This document shows, one piece after another, positions 55,410-62,830 of a DNA stretch of 64,000 bases (the stretch's first letter is position 1; the number at the start of each line of letters is the position of its first letter). Location of the stretch: assembly GCF_000190595.1 (NCBI RefSeq), contig NC_015167.1:322501-386500 (forward strand), written 5' to 3'. Made by a program: the position numbers and the translations under genes. Under the pieces are notes generated by a model. It was not told where the DNA came from, ran no database searches, and was given only the letters and a program-made list of their open reading frames with translations. This stretch comes from Cellulophaga lytica DSM 7489 (GTDB lineage: Bacteria > Bacteroidota > Bacteroidia > Flavobacteriales > Flavobacteriaceae).

Positions 55410-55471
55410 ACAAAAAAGATTGCTAATGGGTAATGGCAATTAGCAATCTTTAAGTATAAATTAGGACTAAA
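55410..55471 (-). terminator. Repeated terminator element, copy 2
   Basis: On the minus strand AGTCC, then TATACTTAAAGATTGCTAATT and a perfect GATTGCTAAT / ATTAGCAATC stem (55418-55448) followed by TTTTTTGTTTTTTT. It ends the TonB-like gene (stop at 55489). Compared with copy 1 at 54001-54059, only a handful of bases differ, mostly in the loop. Confidence 0.75.
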
Positions 55472-55488
55472 ATATTAAGTTTTTTTAA

Positions 55489-56385
55489 TTAGTTAAGTCT
55501 AAATGTCAAAGGTATACTAAAAGGTACTCTTACAGGTTTTCCTTTTACTTTCCCTGGTGTCATACGAGGAAGTTTTGCAAAAATTCTTCGCCCTTCTAAT
55601 TCAAATAAAGGGTGTGGGCCTCTGGTTTTTATGTTTTTTACAGATCCGTCTTTATCTATAACAAACATAATGTTTACTCTACCTTCTATTCCCAATTCTT
55701 GAGCTTCTTCTGGGTACCTAAAATTTTTAACAATGTGTTTGCCTAATTTTTTTTGAAAACAAGATCTCCAACTACTTTTGGCTAAATCTTCACAACCAGG
55801 AAAAACAGGTACATCATCTACTATTTGAAAGCTAAAATTGCCTTCACCTGCTTCTTTTTTCTCTTCTTTTTTTAAATTTTCTTTACTTACCTTAATATCT
55901 ATAACCTTTAACTTAACATTTTTTCCTGGGTTAAATTTGGCATACAACACATAACCTGTGCTAACAGCTGTATCTTTTAATTTAACCACTTTTAGTGTAG
56001 GGAGTTTTTTTAAGACCAAATCTATTTCTTCTTCAATAAATTTAGTTTCTGGTCTATTATAAATCTCCGTAGACTCTAACTCTCCTTTAGCATCTGTAAA
56101 AAAGTTAAAATATACTTTTCCATTAAAGTTTTGAGAAATAGAATCTTTGGGCATTTTTAAGTTCTCATTAAAAAGCTCTTGTAAATTGTCTGTAAAACAA
56201 GCGTTTTGTGCTCCTGCACCAGGCATTATACATTTGCTAAAGTTGGCATAATCGGTAGCTACTTCAAAAGGTTTGTAAGATGTTATTTCCTGACCATCTA
56301 CTTGGTAGTCTTGGGCACTTAACACAAATACAAAGCTAAAAATGGTAAAAAAAGTAAGGTAAGTTGTTTTTAATTCAAATTTCAT
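55489..56385 (-). CDS. TonB C-terminal domain protein
   Basis: The 298-residue product has a signal region (MKFELKTTYLTFFTIFSFVFVLSAQ) from the ATG at 56385. A first TonB-like half (~residues 45-160, with FNGKVYFNFFTDAKGELESTEIYNRPETKFIEEEIDLVLKKLP) is followed by a second TonB C-terminal domain (~190-298): DDVPVFPGCEDL, HIVKNFRYPEEAQELGIEGRVNIMFVIDKDGSVKNIKTRGPHPLFELEGRRIFAKLPRMTPGKVKGKPVRVPFSIPLTF. It lacks an ExbB/D-coupled membrane anchor, so it is more likely a periplasmic TonB-domain protein than a true energy transducer. Confidence 0.82.
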   Translation of the reverse strand: MKFELKTTYLTFFTIFSFVFVLSAQDYQVDGQEITSYKPFEVATDYANFSKCIMPGAGAQNACFTDNLQELFNENLKMPKDSISQNFNGKVYFNFFTDAKGELESTEIYNRPETKFIEEEIDLVLKKLPTLKVVKLKDTAVSTGYVLYAKFNPGKNVKLKVIDIKVSKENLKKEEKKEAGEGNFSFQIVDDVPVFPGCEDLAKSSWRSCFQKKLGKHIVKNFRYPEEAQELGIEGRVNIMFVIDKDGSVKNIKTRGPHPLFELEGRRIFAKLPRMTPGKVKGKPVRVPFSIPLTFRLN

Positions 56386-56534
56386 AATGGTTTTATTGTA
56401 TAGTTTACAATCCAAATATTAAACATTTTTAAGGCTAATATAACCACCAATGTATATTTGTTAGCTATTAAGTAATATTTGATATTAAAAATATCCTTCT
56501 TGTTAAGGTTTTATTGGCTATCTTCTAATCAGTT

Positions 56535-57299
56535 TTAGTTCCACATACCATTAGACTCTGTTAAAATTATTGGTGTGTTATCTGTAATTAATATTGTTTG
56601 CTCATGCTGTGTTACGTATCCGCCTTTGTTTCCAACCAAAGTCCAGCCATCTTGTAACTCTACAGCAACGGTAGATTTTGTAGAAATAAAAGTCTCTATT
56701 GCAACTGTAGTATTTTTTTTAAATCGTTCTCTATTTGTTCTAACTCTGTAATTCAAAATATTTTCAGGTTCTTCATGCAAACTTCTGCCAACTCCGTGAC
56801 CTGCTAAATTTTTAATTACCTTAAAACCAGATTTTTTAGCCTCGGACTCTATTAAGTGTCCAATGTCTGCTATTTTTACGCCACCTTTTATGTTGGTAAT
56901 AGCTTTTTTTAAGATGTTTTTAGAAGCATCTACAAGAGGTTGATGATTATGAATATCCTCACCAAGAACAAAAGAACCTCCATTGTCTGACCAAAATCCA
57001 TTTAACTCAGCAGAAACATCAATATTTATTAAATCTCCTTCTTTTAGTATTTTATTTTTAGATGGTATACCGTGAGCAGCTTCTTTATTTACACTTATAC
57101 AAGCATAACCAGGAAAACCATAGGTTTCATAAGGAGCAGACTTAGCTCCATAACTCTTTAATATTTCTCCTCCATATGCATCTAGCTCTTTGGTAGACAT
57201 ACCTATTTTAGCATACGCTTTCATTAATTTTAGTGTAGTACCAACAACTTCACTAACTTTTATCATTCCTAGTAATTCTGATTCTGTTGTTATAGACAT
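56535..57299 (-). CDS. map: Type I methionine aminopeptidase
   Basis: The 254-residue enzyme removes N-terminal Met. All five metal ligands are present: NIDVSAELNGFWSDNGGS (two Asp, ~residues 93 and 104), GHGVGRSLHEEP (His ~168), AIETFIST (Glu ~201) and THEQTILIT (Glu ~235, written QHEQT). The N-terminus MSITTESELLGMIKVSEVVG differs from the usual housekeeping Bacteroidota Map, and the gene sits at the edge of an accessory region. It may therefore be an extra copy. Its start lies 2 bases after the stop of the upstream thioredoxin-like gene, so the two are co-translated. Confidence 0.92.
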   Translation of the reverse strand: MSITTESELLGMIKVSEVVGTTLKLMKAYAKIGMSTKELDAYGGEILKSYGAKSAPYETYGFPGYACISVNKEAAHGIPSKNKILKEGDLINIDVSAELNGFWSDNGGSFVLGEDIHNHQPLVDASKNILKKAITNIKGGVKIADIGHLIESEAKKSGFKVIKNLAGHGVGRSLHEEPENILNYRVRTNRERFKKNTTVAIETFISTKSTVAVELQDGWTLVGNKGGYVTQHEQTILITDNTPIILTESNGMWN

Positions 57300-57301
57300 A
57301 T

Positions 57302-58288
57302 TTATTTTTCTGTGTTTAAAAATTCTTCAAATACTTTTTTTTCTGTGGTATAACCAATGTCCTTTATTTTATTTCCGTTTTTATCTATAATCACAAAGTA
57401 TGGTTGTGAATTATTCTTAAATTTTTCAGTTTGTAATTCTGAATGTTTTTGCCCAACATATTTTAACAATTTTCCATTTGTTTTAGATTTTATACTTTCA
57501 TTTTCGGGTAAACTTGTTCTATCGTCAACATAAAGGTTCACAAAATGGAATTCATTTTTTAATTTTTCTGTAATTGTACTGTCGGATAGAACGTAATGTT
57601 CTATTTTTCTGGCGTTTATACAAGCATAGCCTGTAAAATATAGCAGTAATGGCTTTTTTAATTCTATGGATTCATTTAAAAGGTCTTTGTAATCTACATT
57701 ACCAGCGTTTTTGAAAATTCCGTTATATTCTTTTTTGGTTGGTTTTGTTTCTGACTCTTTTGTTTTTTTAGTTTCTTGAAAATCTGCAAAAACTTGTTTA
57801 TATGTTTTTTCGGGATTAGAATGTTCTTTTAAATAATTATGAAACTCATCTATAATAGTAGATGGGACTTGCAGTTTTTGTAAAAGAATTTTGTCTTCCT
57901 GCCAATTATCTATATTCGCAGGTCTTATTGCCAGTTCATTTGAAACCAATATTGTCCTTTTTGTTAATTCATAAGCTTCTGATTCTTTAAATTCTAATAC
58001 TTTATCATAAATTTTTTGAAAGGTTAATTTGGAATCAGTTTCTTTATTTGATGCTAATTCAACTAAAATTGTTCCTAAAACTGGGCCACTTGAAAAAACT
58101 TCGATATCTCCATCGTCAAGACCGCAATTTTTAAGTAGTGAGAAGTCTTCTATAAATCTTTTCAAATTATCTGTGTTGTTTGGAATCAGATTAATTTCTT
58201 TTTTTAGAATTTTTTCACAATCTTGGGTAGATTGACAAAATCCATCGAATGATAGAAATAATGTTATTATCAGCAAAGTTTTTCTCAT
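57302..58288 (-). CDS. Secreted thioredoxin-fold protein with degenerate CxxC
   Basis: The 328-residue product has a signal peptide (MRKTLLIITLFLSFDGFCQ). Residues ~20-195 are helical with no recognised motif. Residues ~200-328 form a thioredoxin-like domain of the DsbD-gamma/DUF255-like type: LKKPLLLYFTGYACINARKIEHYVLSD, FHFVNLYVDDRTSLP and the cis-Pro region NNSQPYFVIIDKNGNKI. The active site reads C-I-N-A rather than CxxC, so disulfide exchange is doubtful. Starts 6 bases after the end of an inverted repeat (58294-58427), so it is the distal member of the cassette-like array, and runs into map. Confidence 0.75.
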   Translation of the reverse strand: MRKTLLIITLFLSFDGFCQSTQDCEKILKKEINLIPNNTDNLKRFIEDFSLLKNCGLDDGDIEVFSSGPVLGTILVELASNKETDSKLTFQKIYDKVLEFKESEAYELTKRTILVSNELAIRPANIDNWQEDKILLQKLQVPSTIIDEFHNYLKEHSNPEKTYKQVFADFQETKKTKESETKPTKKEYNGIFKNAGNVDYKDLLNESIELKKPLLLYFTGYACINARKIEHYVLSDSTITEKLKNEFHFVNLYVDDRTSLPENESIKSKTNGKLLKYVGQKHSELQTEKFKNNSQPYFVIIDKNGNKIKDIGYTTEKKVFEEFLNTEK

Positions 58289-58293
58289 ATATG

Positions 58294-58427
58294 TGGTAAC
58301 GGTCTAGTGTATGATTTCGTTGCGTGGTTTAGCACGGACTTTTGAAAGTATACAACAAGCAGAAAATTCCGCAGTAATTTTAAGGATAAGCCTGCAAAAG
58401 CAATTGTTCATAGCCATTGTTGTACGT
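58294..58427. repeat. Cassette-boundary inverted repeat R1
   Basis: Outer ends GTAACGGTCTAGTGTATGA and TTCATAGCCATTGTTGTAC are imperfectly complementary, with inner GTTGCGTGGTTTAGCAC. On the minus strand it begins soon after the 58463 gene and ends 5 bases before the ATG of the 57302-58288 gene. Confidence 0.6.
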
Positions 58428-58462
58428 AGTTTTATTTTTCAGATTTCTGTTTTTTTTAAAAT

Positions 58463-58747
58463 CTATGCCAAAAATATAGTCCAAATAATCAATAGAATTA
58501 AGACAGCCAATGCAATTATAATTCTTTCTTTTTTTCTTTCTGATTTCGCTTTCTTTCTAATTTCAGTTTTTATTCGAGCAAGTTCCTCTACGGAAACTTT
58601 TTTAAAATTCAGTTTTTCAGATTTGCCAGTTGAAAAATTCAAATCTCTATTATTAGATTTAAATTTTGATTTATTAGATGTTTTCATAGAACGATTTTGT
58701 TTCATTCTATTATTCATATCCGCAACGTGTCCAGCTCCTCCGCTCAT
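58463..58747 (-). CDS. Small basic membrane-anchored protein (MSGGAGH family)
   Basis: The 94-residue product begins MSGGAGHVADMNNRMKQNRSM, a start I recognise from a family of small conserved hypothetical proteins in Bacteroidota. A basic, polar middle follows (KFKSNNRDLNF, then EELARIKTEIRKKAKSERKKER) and a single C-terminal membrane helix (IIIALAVLILLIIWTIFL, ~76-93). It is tail-anchored with the basic part presumably cytoplasmic. Function unknown. It is flanked by inverted repeats and is one of the cassette-like genes. Confidence 0.75.
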   Translation of the reverse strand: MSGGAGHVADMNNRMKQNRSMKTSNKSKFKSNNRDLNFSTGKSEKLNFKKVSVEELARIKTEIRKKAKSERKKERIIIALAVLILLIIWTIFLA

Positions 58748-58792
58748 TTAATTAATTCTTTATTTTCTACTTTAGTTCGGTTTTCTCAAATT

Positions 58793-59013
58793 ACGTACAA
58801 CAGACTTATATATGAAACGTAGCGTGTAAAAAGACACTAACTTTTCGGATTAACACAGAGCCGAATTTTTATATTTTGTTTTAATTTTTTCTGCTCTAAA
58901 GCCAAAATAGACCATTTCGCTGTCGCGTAATATTCTATTTGAAGGACTTAGTAAAAATACACAGACCTCTCGGTTTAGCCCTAAAGTCCGCATTACGTTT
59001 AGGTTCTGTTAGC
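58793..59013. repeat. Cassette-boundary inverted repeat R2
   Basis: Outer ends ACGTACAACAGACTTATATA and CATTACGTTTAGGTTCTGTT pair imperfectly; about 180 bases lie between them. On the minus strand its distal end is 46 bases upstream of the ATG of the 58463-58747 gene. Confidence 0.5.
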
Positions 59014-59030
59014 AAAATGTGGCGACACAC

Positions 59031-59125
59031 ACGAGTAAGAACGAACTATTGCGTTTGATGTTTTTTCCGACCGAGTGAAGTCCATCTGCGCAACAGTTGC
59101 GTCTGAGTAAAGTACGTTCTTGTTA
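59031..59125. repeat. Cassette-boundary inverted repeat R3
   Basis: GTAAGAACGAAC...TATTGCG and TTGCGTC...AGTACGTTCTTGTT form a 10-base outer stem plus an inner GCGCAAC-type stem. It lies 30 bases after the stop of the 59156-59398 gene on the minus strand. Confidence 0.55.
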
Positions 59126-59155
59126 AAAGTCCATCTTATTTTTGGTTGCTTTAGT

Positions 59156-59398
59156 CTATTCAGACTTTTCACTCGTTTTCAATCTTTTCTTTAAATAGTC
59201 AATATTAAAGAGGCTCCATAAAAAAATGACTAGGAAAATAATCATTATTTTATTGAAAGAAATTTTATCATTTAAAAAATATTCGACTACCAAAATTACA
59301 ATCGGTATAGCAACGGTAGAAATAACAAGTCCGCCGTAGACTGCTAAAGCTTGTTTTAAACCCTTATCTGAGAAATTTTCATATATACTATCTAACAT
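59156..59398 (-). CDS. Small two-helix membrane protein (cassette-like gene)
   Basis: An 80-residue protein with two hydrophobic segments (ALAVYGGLVISTVAIPIVILVVEYFL ~17-42 and KIMIIFLVIFLWSLFNI ~51-67) and a charged C-terminus (KKRLKTSEKSE). No family recognised. It starts 22 bases after inverted repeat R4 and ends 30 bases before R3, the compact spacing seen for its neighbours. Function unknown. Confidence 0.6.
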   Translation of the reverse strand: MLDSIYENFSDKGLKQALAVYGGLVISTVAIPIVILVVEYFLNDKISFNKIMIIFLVIFLWSLFNIDYLKKRLKTSEKSE

Positions 59399-59420
59399 AT
59401 TATTTTTTTAAAAGCCATTT

Positions 59421-59500
59421 TTGCTAACTGTTTCGTATAAGAATAGTTGCGTTTGGTTAAGCACTAAACTACGCAATTTTTTATACATTGTTGGCAATAG
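59421..59500. repeat. Cassette-boundary inverted repeat R4
   Basis: GCTAACTGTTTCGTATAAGAATAG and TTTTATACATTGTTGGCAATAG are imperfectly complementary, with inner TTGCGTTT...ACGCAA. It directly abuts the stop codon of the 59501-60124 gene. This is the most compact copy, about 80 bases. Confidence 0.65.
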
Positions 59501-60124
59501 TTAATTTAAGACGTCAAGGTGTTTCAAGTTAATTTTATCAATTTCATCAATCTTTTTAACTAGTGCGTGTAAATTTTTCTCTGCTAAATCAATTCTATTG
59601 TGATTCGATAGGTTTCTGATTATTATATGAATTAATTTATAACAAAAAGCTAACTTTTCCAGTAGTTCATTTAATTCAATTAAGTCTTTTGTTGATATTA
59701 TTTTAGACCTTTTTTTATAACCTCTCTTAGTGGATTTACTATGTCGCAATGAAAATGTGTCATCGCTCAATTCAGCCTTAAAATCTTTCCAACCAAGTCT
59801 GTAAGTTCCGTGAGCGATTGAATTCCGAATTGATGTTAATTCAGAAACTTTATTAGATAACTTATTGTTAGTCTTTGATAATTCTGGAAAAGAAGAAAAA
59901 TTATCGAATATTAACGAGTCAAATTTTGTCCTTAATTGTTCAGCACCCAAATCAGTCATTAGGGTTTCGATATTTTTTAATTCAAGTTCCGTTATTTGCT
60001 TTTTGAAAATAATGTTTGGTAGAATAAACCTTATCCAGTCATTTAGACTTTCAAAACGTATTATAAAGTCACCGATTAAAGCTTTTTGTTTTTCTGAACC
60101 TTTCTCTGTGAATTCTTCTTTCAT
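59501..60124 (-). CDS. Unknown protein with HEPN-like RNxxAH motif (cassette-like gene)
   Basis: A 207-residue, helical, soluble product. The segment SELTSIRNSIAHGTYRLGW places Arg100 and His105 in the RX4-6H arrangement of HEPN-fold ribonucleases and related helical domains, preceded by a helix-rich N-terminus. HEPN proteins often act in RNA cleavage and in defence or toxin systems, but the motif alone also occurs in non-catalytic proteins. No antitoxin-like (MNT) partner is adjacent. The gene is tightly enclosed by inverted repeats R5 and R4. Function is a hypothesis only. Confidence 0.6.
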   Translation of the reverse strand: MKEEFTEKGSEKQKALIGDFIIRFESLNDWIRFILPNIIFKKQITELELKNIETLMTDLGAEQLRTKFDSLIFDNFSSFPELSKTNNKLSNKVSELTSIRNSIAHGTYRLGWKDFKAELSDDTFSLRHSKSTKRGYKKRSKIISTKDLIELNELLEKLAFCYKLIHIIIRNLSNHNRIDLAEKNLHALVKKIDEIDKINLKHLDVLN

Positions 60125-60130
60125 ATAATT

Positions 60131-60332
60131 ATTGCCAACGGTCTTGTATATGGATCATAGCTTGCAAATTAGCTGTTTCCATTCGGTTGAGCACAAGCCA
60201 TATTTTTAATTTTTACTATTTATCTTTTTTATTGGAAATCGTCAAATTTAAAAATTTGGCGACTTCGCAAATATGCCTTAACTTCGATTAAGCAACTACC
60301 AAGTTATGAGCTATATATGTTGTTGCCACACG
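60131..60332. repeat. Cassette-boundary inverted repeat R5
   Basis: ATTGCCAACGGTCTTGTATA...GATCATAGCTTG and GTTATGAGCTATATATGTTGTTGCCACAC pair over two blocks (GCCAAC/GTTG, ATATA, CATAG/CTATA). On the minus strand it ends 6 bases before the ATG at 60124 and begins 3 bases after the stop of the gene at 60336. Confidence 0.65.
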
Positions 60333-60335
60333 TTT

Positions 60336-60812
60336 TTATTCGTTATGTATTTTATTCCGATTTCTGTAAATGAATATACTTATAACAGCTCCTACACCAA
60401 ATCCCAAAAGTAAAAACAAGTTGTATTTAACATTTTGAATATTATAAGATATATCCATTTCATTTCCCGAATTGTAATTGGCCATTTTTTTTAATTCAGC
60501 ACCAACTAAATAAATTCTGAGTTGCCAGAATAATATTCCGCTTAGTAATATTATTCCACAAGTTATTAAACCTTGATTTAAGAACTTTATTTTTGTGAGT
60601 TTTTCAACGCATAAATACAAAAGCGGTAGAATTCCAATAACCAACGCAAAAGATATCTGTGAGATAAATTGGTAGCTCATCTTCGTAGTTATCATTTTTA
60701 TATTATACTCAGTCGTCAGAGCTATTGAAAATTCGAAGAAAGACTTATGCAATAAAAACCCTATTATAATTAAGAGAATAACTAAAGCTAAGTAAGTAAA
60801 TGTTTTTCGCAT
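60336..60812 (-). CDS. Four-helix membrane protein (cassette-like gene)
   Basis: A 158-residue product with four hydrophobic segments (~residues 5-25, 42-62, 72-92, 128-148). I start at the ATG at 60812 (MRKTFTYLALVILLIIIGFLL); the 32-residue extension upstream crosses repeat-like sequence and is not convincing. No family recognised. It ends 3 bases before inverted repeat R5 and starts about 10-20 bases after a GTTGCCAC-type half-site at 60831-60836. Confidence 0.6.
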   Translation of the reverse strand: MRKTFTYLALVILLIIIGFLLHKSFFEFSIALTTEYNIKMITTKMSYQFISQISFALVIGILPLLYLCVEKLTKIKFLNQGLITCGIILLSGILFWQLRIYLVGAELKKMANYNSGNEMDISYNIQNVKYNLFLLLGFGVGAVISIFIYRNRNKIHNE

Positions 60813-60822
60813 TGTTGGTTTT

Positions 60823-60930
60823 AAATGTGTGGCAACTATATATAAACGCACATTTATATTCTTAGCGTTTAATTTTCTTACAATATAAAAACATTTTTTG
60901 TGGTACAATTACGGATATGTGTAATTGTAT
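60823..60930. repeat. Possible cassette-boundary inverted repeat R6 (weak)
   Basis: AAATGTGTGGCAACTATATATAAACGC beside the 60812 start resembles the outer end of R5. A separate palindrome TACAATTAC / GTAATTGTA lies at 60904-60929. The far half-site is not clear, so this copy may be decayed or the array edge. Confidence 0.35.
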
Positions 60931-61029
60931 TAAAATAATTTATAAATGGTAGTAATTGGCTGGTATTTTGTATTTTTTTATCTTAGCTATTATACGCACT
61001 TTATGTTATTAACTTAAGCATAAAACATT

Positions 61030-61143
61030 ATGAAAAACACCAAAGAAAAAGTAAAATGGTATAATTATATTTTTGTTCCTGGTGGCATAATTTTTACCTT
61101 ACTAATTGCCAAAATTATATACTGGCTGTTTACGCACATTTAA
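61030..61143 (+). CDS. 37-residue membrane microprotein
   Basis: ATG at 61030, MKNTKEKVKWYNYIFVPGG followed by a hydrophobic helix IIFTLLIAKIIYWLF and the C-terminus THI. An A-rich region precedes the ATG (TAAAACATT). It ends 11 bases before the serine hydrolase gene on the same strand, so it may be co-transcribed with it. No family recognised; too short for a firm call. Confidence 0.45.
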   Translation: MKNTKEKVKWYNYIFVPGGIIFTLLIAKIIYWLFTHI

Positions 61144-61154
61144 AATGTATACCA

Positions 61155-62186
61155 ATGAGCAAAAAAAATATTTTTAGAGCATTACTGCTTGTCTCCACGG
61201 TAGTATCTTTATTTTATGTGCCTTGGCCTATAGTAACCGCTTGGCTTAAACCTGTACCAAATACCATACAGGAGCAACTAAACCAGACTATTAATTATGG
61301 TTTTGATGGCGTTATACTATACGTAGATGTTGCGGGTAAACCACCTGCTTTTTATGCTGAGGGTTGGCATAATACAGAACAAAAAATTGCTGCTAAGCCA
61401 AATGCTTTATTTAAAATTGCTAGCATAGATAAATTGTACACTGCTGTTGCTATTACCAAACTTGTTGGCATAAATAAGCTAGACTTAAATAAAAGCTTAG
61501 CATATTATTTTCCTGAGCTTAATGGTAAAATTGAGTATGCAGATAAAATTACTGTAAAAATGATGGTACAACACCGCAGTGGTATTCCTAATTATACCAA
61601 TACTCCTAATTTTTGGAACAACCCTACACAAAATGCTAAAGAAGCTCTTGAGTTAATAAAAGGTTTACCTGCTAGTTTTAAACCCAATACAGAATATGAG
61701 TACAGCAACACCAATTATTTGCTACTTTCTATGCTTATTGAAAAAGCAGCAGGCAAAAGTAAGTTTGACTATATAACGGAGGTTATTTTAGATCCGTTAG
61801 GTGTTACAAACACGTATAACTCTATTAAAGATATTAATTTAGATAACTTAATGAGTGGGTATTACATAGGTATAAATAATGATATAAAAACTACCAATTA
61901 TGGTTCTATGATTGCTACTGCAGAAGATGTTGGTATATTTTTACGTGCTTTAAATAACGGAACCTTATTTAGTGGTACTGAAAATAAAATCTATGCTTCA
62001 ATCTACAAATACAACCATACTGGTCTTATACCTGGTTACCAAAGTATTGCAGAGTACCATAAAAATATAGACGCTGTTGTTGTGCAGTTTACAAATACAA
62101 CAGATTTTAGTGGTTACAATTGGAACTTATCTGAAATATCATACAACAGAATTATAAAAATTATTGAAAAAAATAACAGTAAGTAA
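61155..62186 (+). CDS. Serine hydrolase, beta-lactamase (class C/PBP) family
   Basis: The 343-residue product has an N-terminal membrane or signal segment (~residues 8-30). It has the three motifs of the penicillin-recognising fold: SxxK as KIASIDKLYT (Ser nucleophile ~91), YxN as EYSNTNYLLLSMLIEKAAG (~180), and an HTG box in YNHTGLIPGYQ (~290). It is probably an esterase, D-aminopeptidase or peptidoglycan enzyme acting outside the cytoplasm, and not a proven beta-lactamase. A 37-residue membrane microprotein gene precedes it. Confidence 0.88.
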   Translation: MSKKNIFRALLLVSTVVSLFYVPWPIVTAWLKPVPNTIQEQLNQTINYGFDGVILYVDVAGKPPAFYAEGWHNTEQKIAAKPNALFKIASIDKLYTAVAITKLVGINKLDLNKSLAYYFPELNGKIEYADKITVKMMVQHRSGIPNYTNTPNFWNNPTQNAKEALELIKGLPASFKPNTEYEYSNTNYLLLSMLIEKAAGKSKFDYITEVILDPLGVTNTYNSIKDINLDNLMSGYYIGINNDIKTTNYGSMIATAEDVGIFLRALNNGTLFSGTENKIYASIYKYNHTGLIPGYQSIAEYHKNIDAVVVQFTNTTDFSGYNWNLSEISYNRIIKIIEKNNSK

Positions 62187-62274
62187 CTTTTAAGTTTGAT
62201 AAAGAACTAGAGTCCATAATTACTAATTAAAAAGGTCTTATAATTAATTTTCTAAACAAGAGAATATGTTATTT

Positions 62275-62282
62275 TATCTTTG
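62275..62282 (+). promoter_or_regulatory. Promoter -7 element of the second Nudix gene
   Basis: TATCTTTG, 20 bases before the ATG at 62303. Confidence 0.5.
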
Positions 62283-62302
62283 CAAAAAATAGTAGTTACC
62301 GC

Positions 62303-62821
62303 ATGCAAATTTTAAAAACGCATTACCACCCAGACGTTAAAACACTAGAAAACAAATCTGTTTTTACTAGACTTGCTACCAGAAGTATTGCCATTAAAGG
62401 TGCTAATATTTTACTACTTTACACAGAAAGGTATGAGGATTATAGCTTACCTGGTGGTGGTTTAGATAAGGATGAGGACTACGTAAATGGTATGATACGT
62501 GAACTTGTTGAAGAAACTGGATCCAAAGACATTACAGATATTAAACCTTTTGGTGCTTATGAAGAATACAGGCCTTGGCACAAACCAGATTATGATATTC
62601 AGCATATGATATCATATTGTTATACTTGTACTGTTAACCAAGAGTTGGGTGCTTCCAAAATGGAATCTTACGAAATAAAAAATGGTATGTCTGCAAAATG
62701 GGTTAACATTTTTGATGCTATTAAACACAATGAAAAAACTATGGCTACTAGCGCTAAAAAAGGAATGTCTATAGAACGAGAAACATTTTTACTAAAACGT
62801 ATTGCTGCGCAACTTATTTAA
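62303..62821 (+). CDS. Nudix hydrolase
   Basis: The 172-residue product has a Nudix box GGLDKDE followed seven residues later by RELVEETGS (~residues 54-76). The last position is Ser where a hydrophobic residue is usual; all acidic metal ligands are kept. The strand before it, ANILLLYTERYEDYSLPGGG, is typical of ADP-ribose or general NDP-X hydrolases. Substrate unknown. Convergent with the HxlR gene, 9 bases between stops. Confidence 0.87.
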   Translation: MQILKTHYHPDVKTLENKSVFTRLATRSIAIKGANILLLYTERYEDYSLPGGGLDKDEDYVNGMIRELVEETGSKDITDIKPFGAYEEYRPWHKPDYDIQHMISYCYTCTVNQELGASKMESYEIKNGMSAKWVNIFDAIKHNEKTMATSAKKGMSIERETFLLKRIAAQLI

Positions 62822-62830
62822 TTTGTATAC

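Larger units (their letters stand above)
58748..59155. other. Gene-free stretch holding two inverted repeats
   Basis: No credible ORF in about 400 bases. It contains the long inverted repeat R2 (58793-59013) and the shorter R3 (59031-59125) back to back, as expected if a cassette between them was lost or is non-coding. Confidence 0.55.

Noticed and set aside
58311-58751. 146-codon ORF on the + strand overlapping repeat R1 and the 58463-58747 gene
   Set aside because: Its Phe/Leu/Ile-rich product is the complement of a Lys/Asn-rich coding region. The minus-strand protein (MSGGAGH start, tail anchor) is a recognised family. The ORF starts inside the inverted repeat.
58294-60332. Reading the inverted repeats as simple terminators
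   Set aside because: They are 80-220 bp, lack terminal T tracts, share outer core sequences and lie at both ends of each gene, so they do not look like intrinsic terminators.
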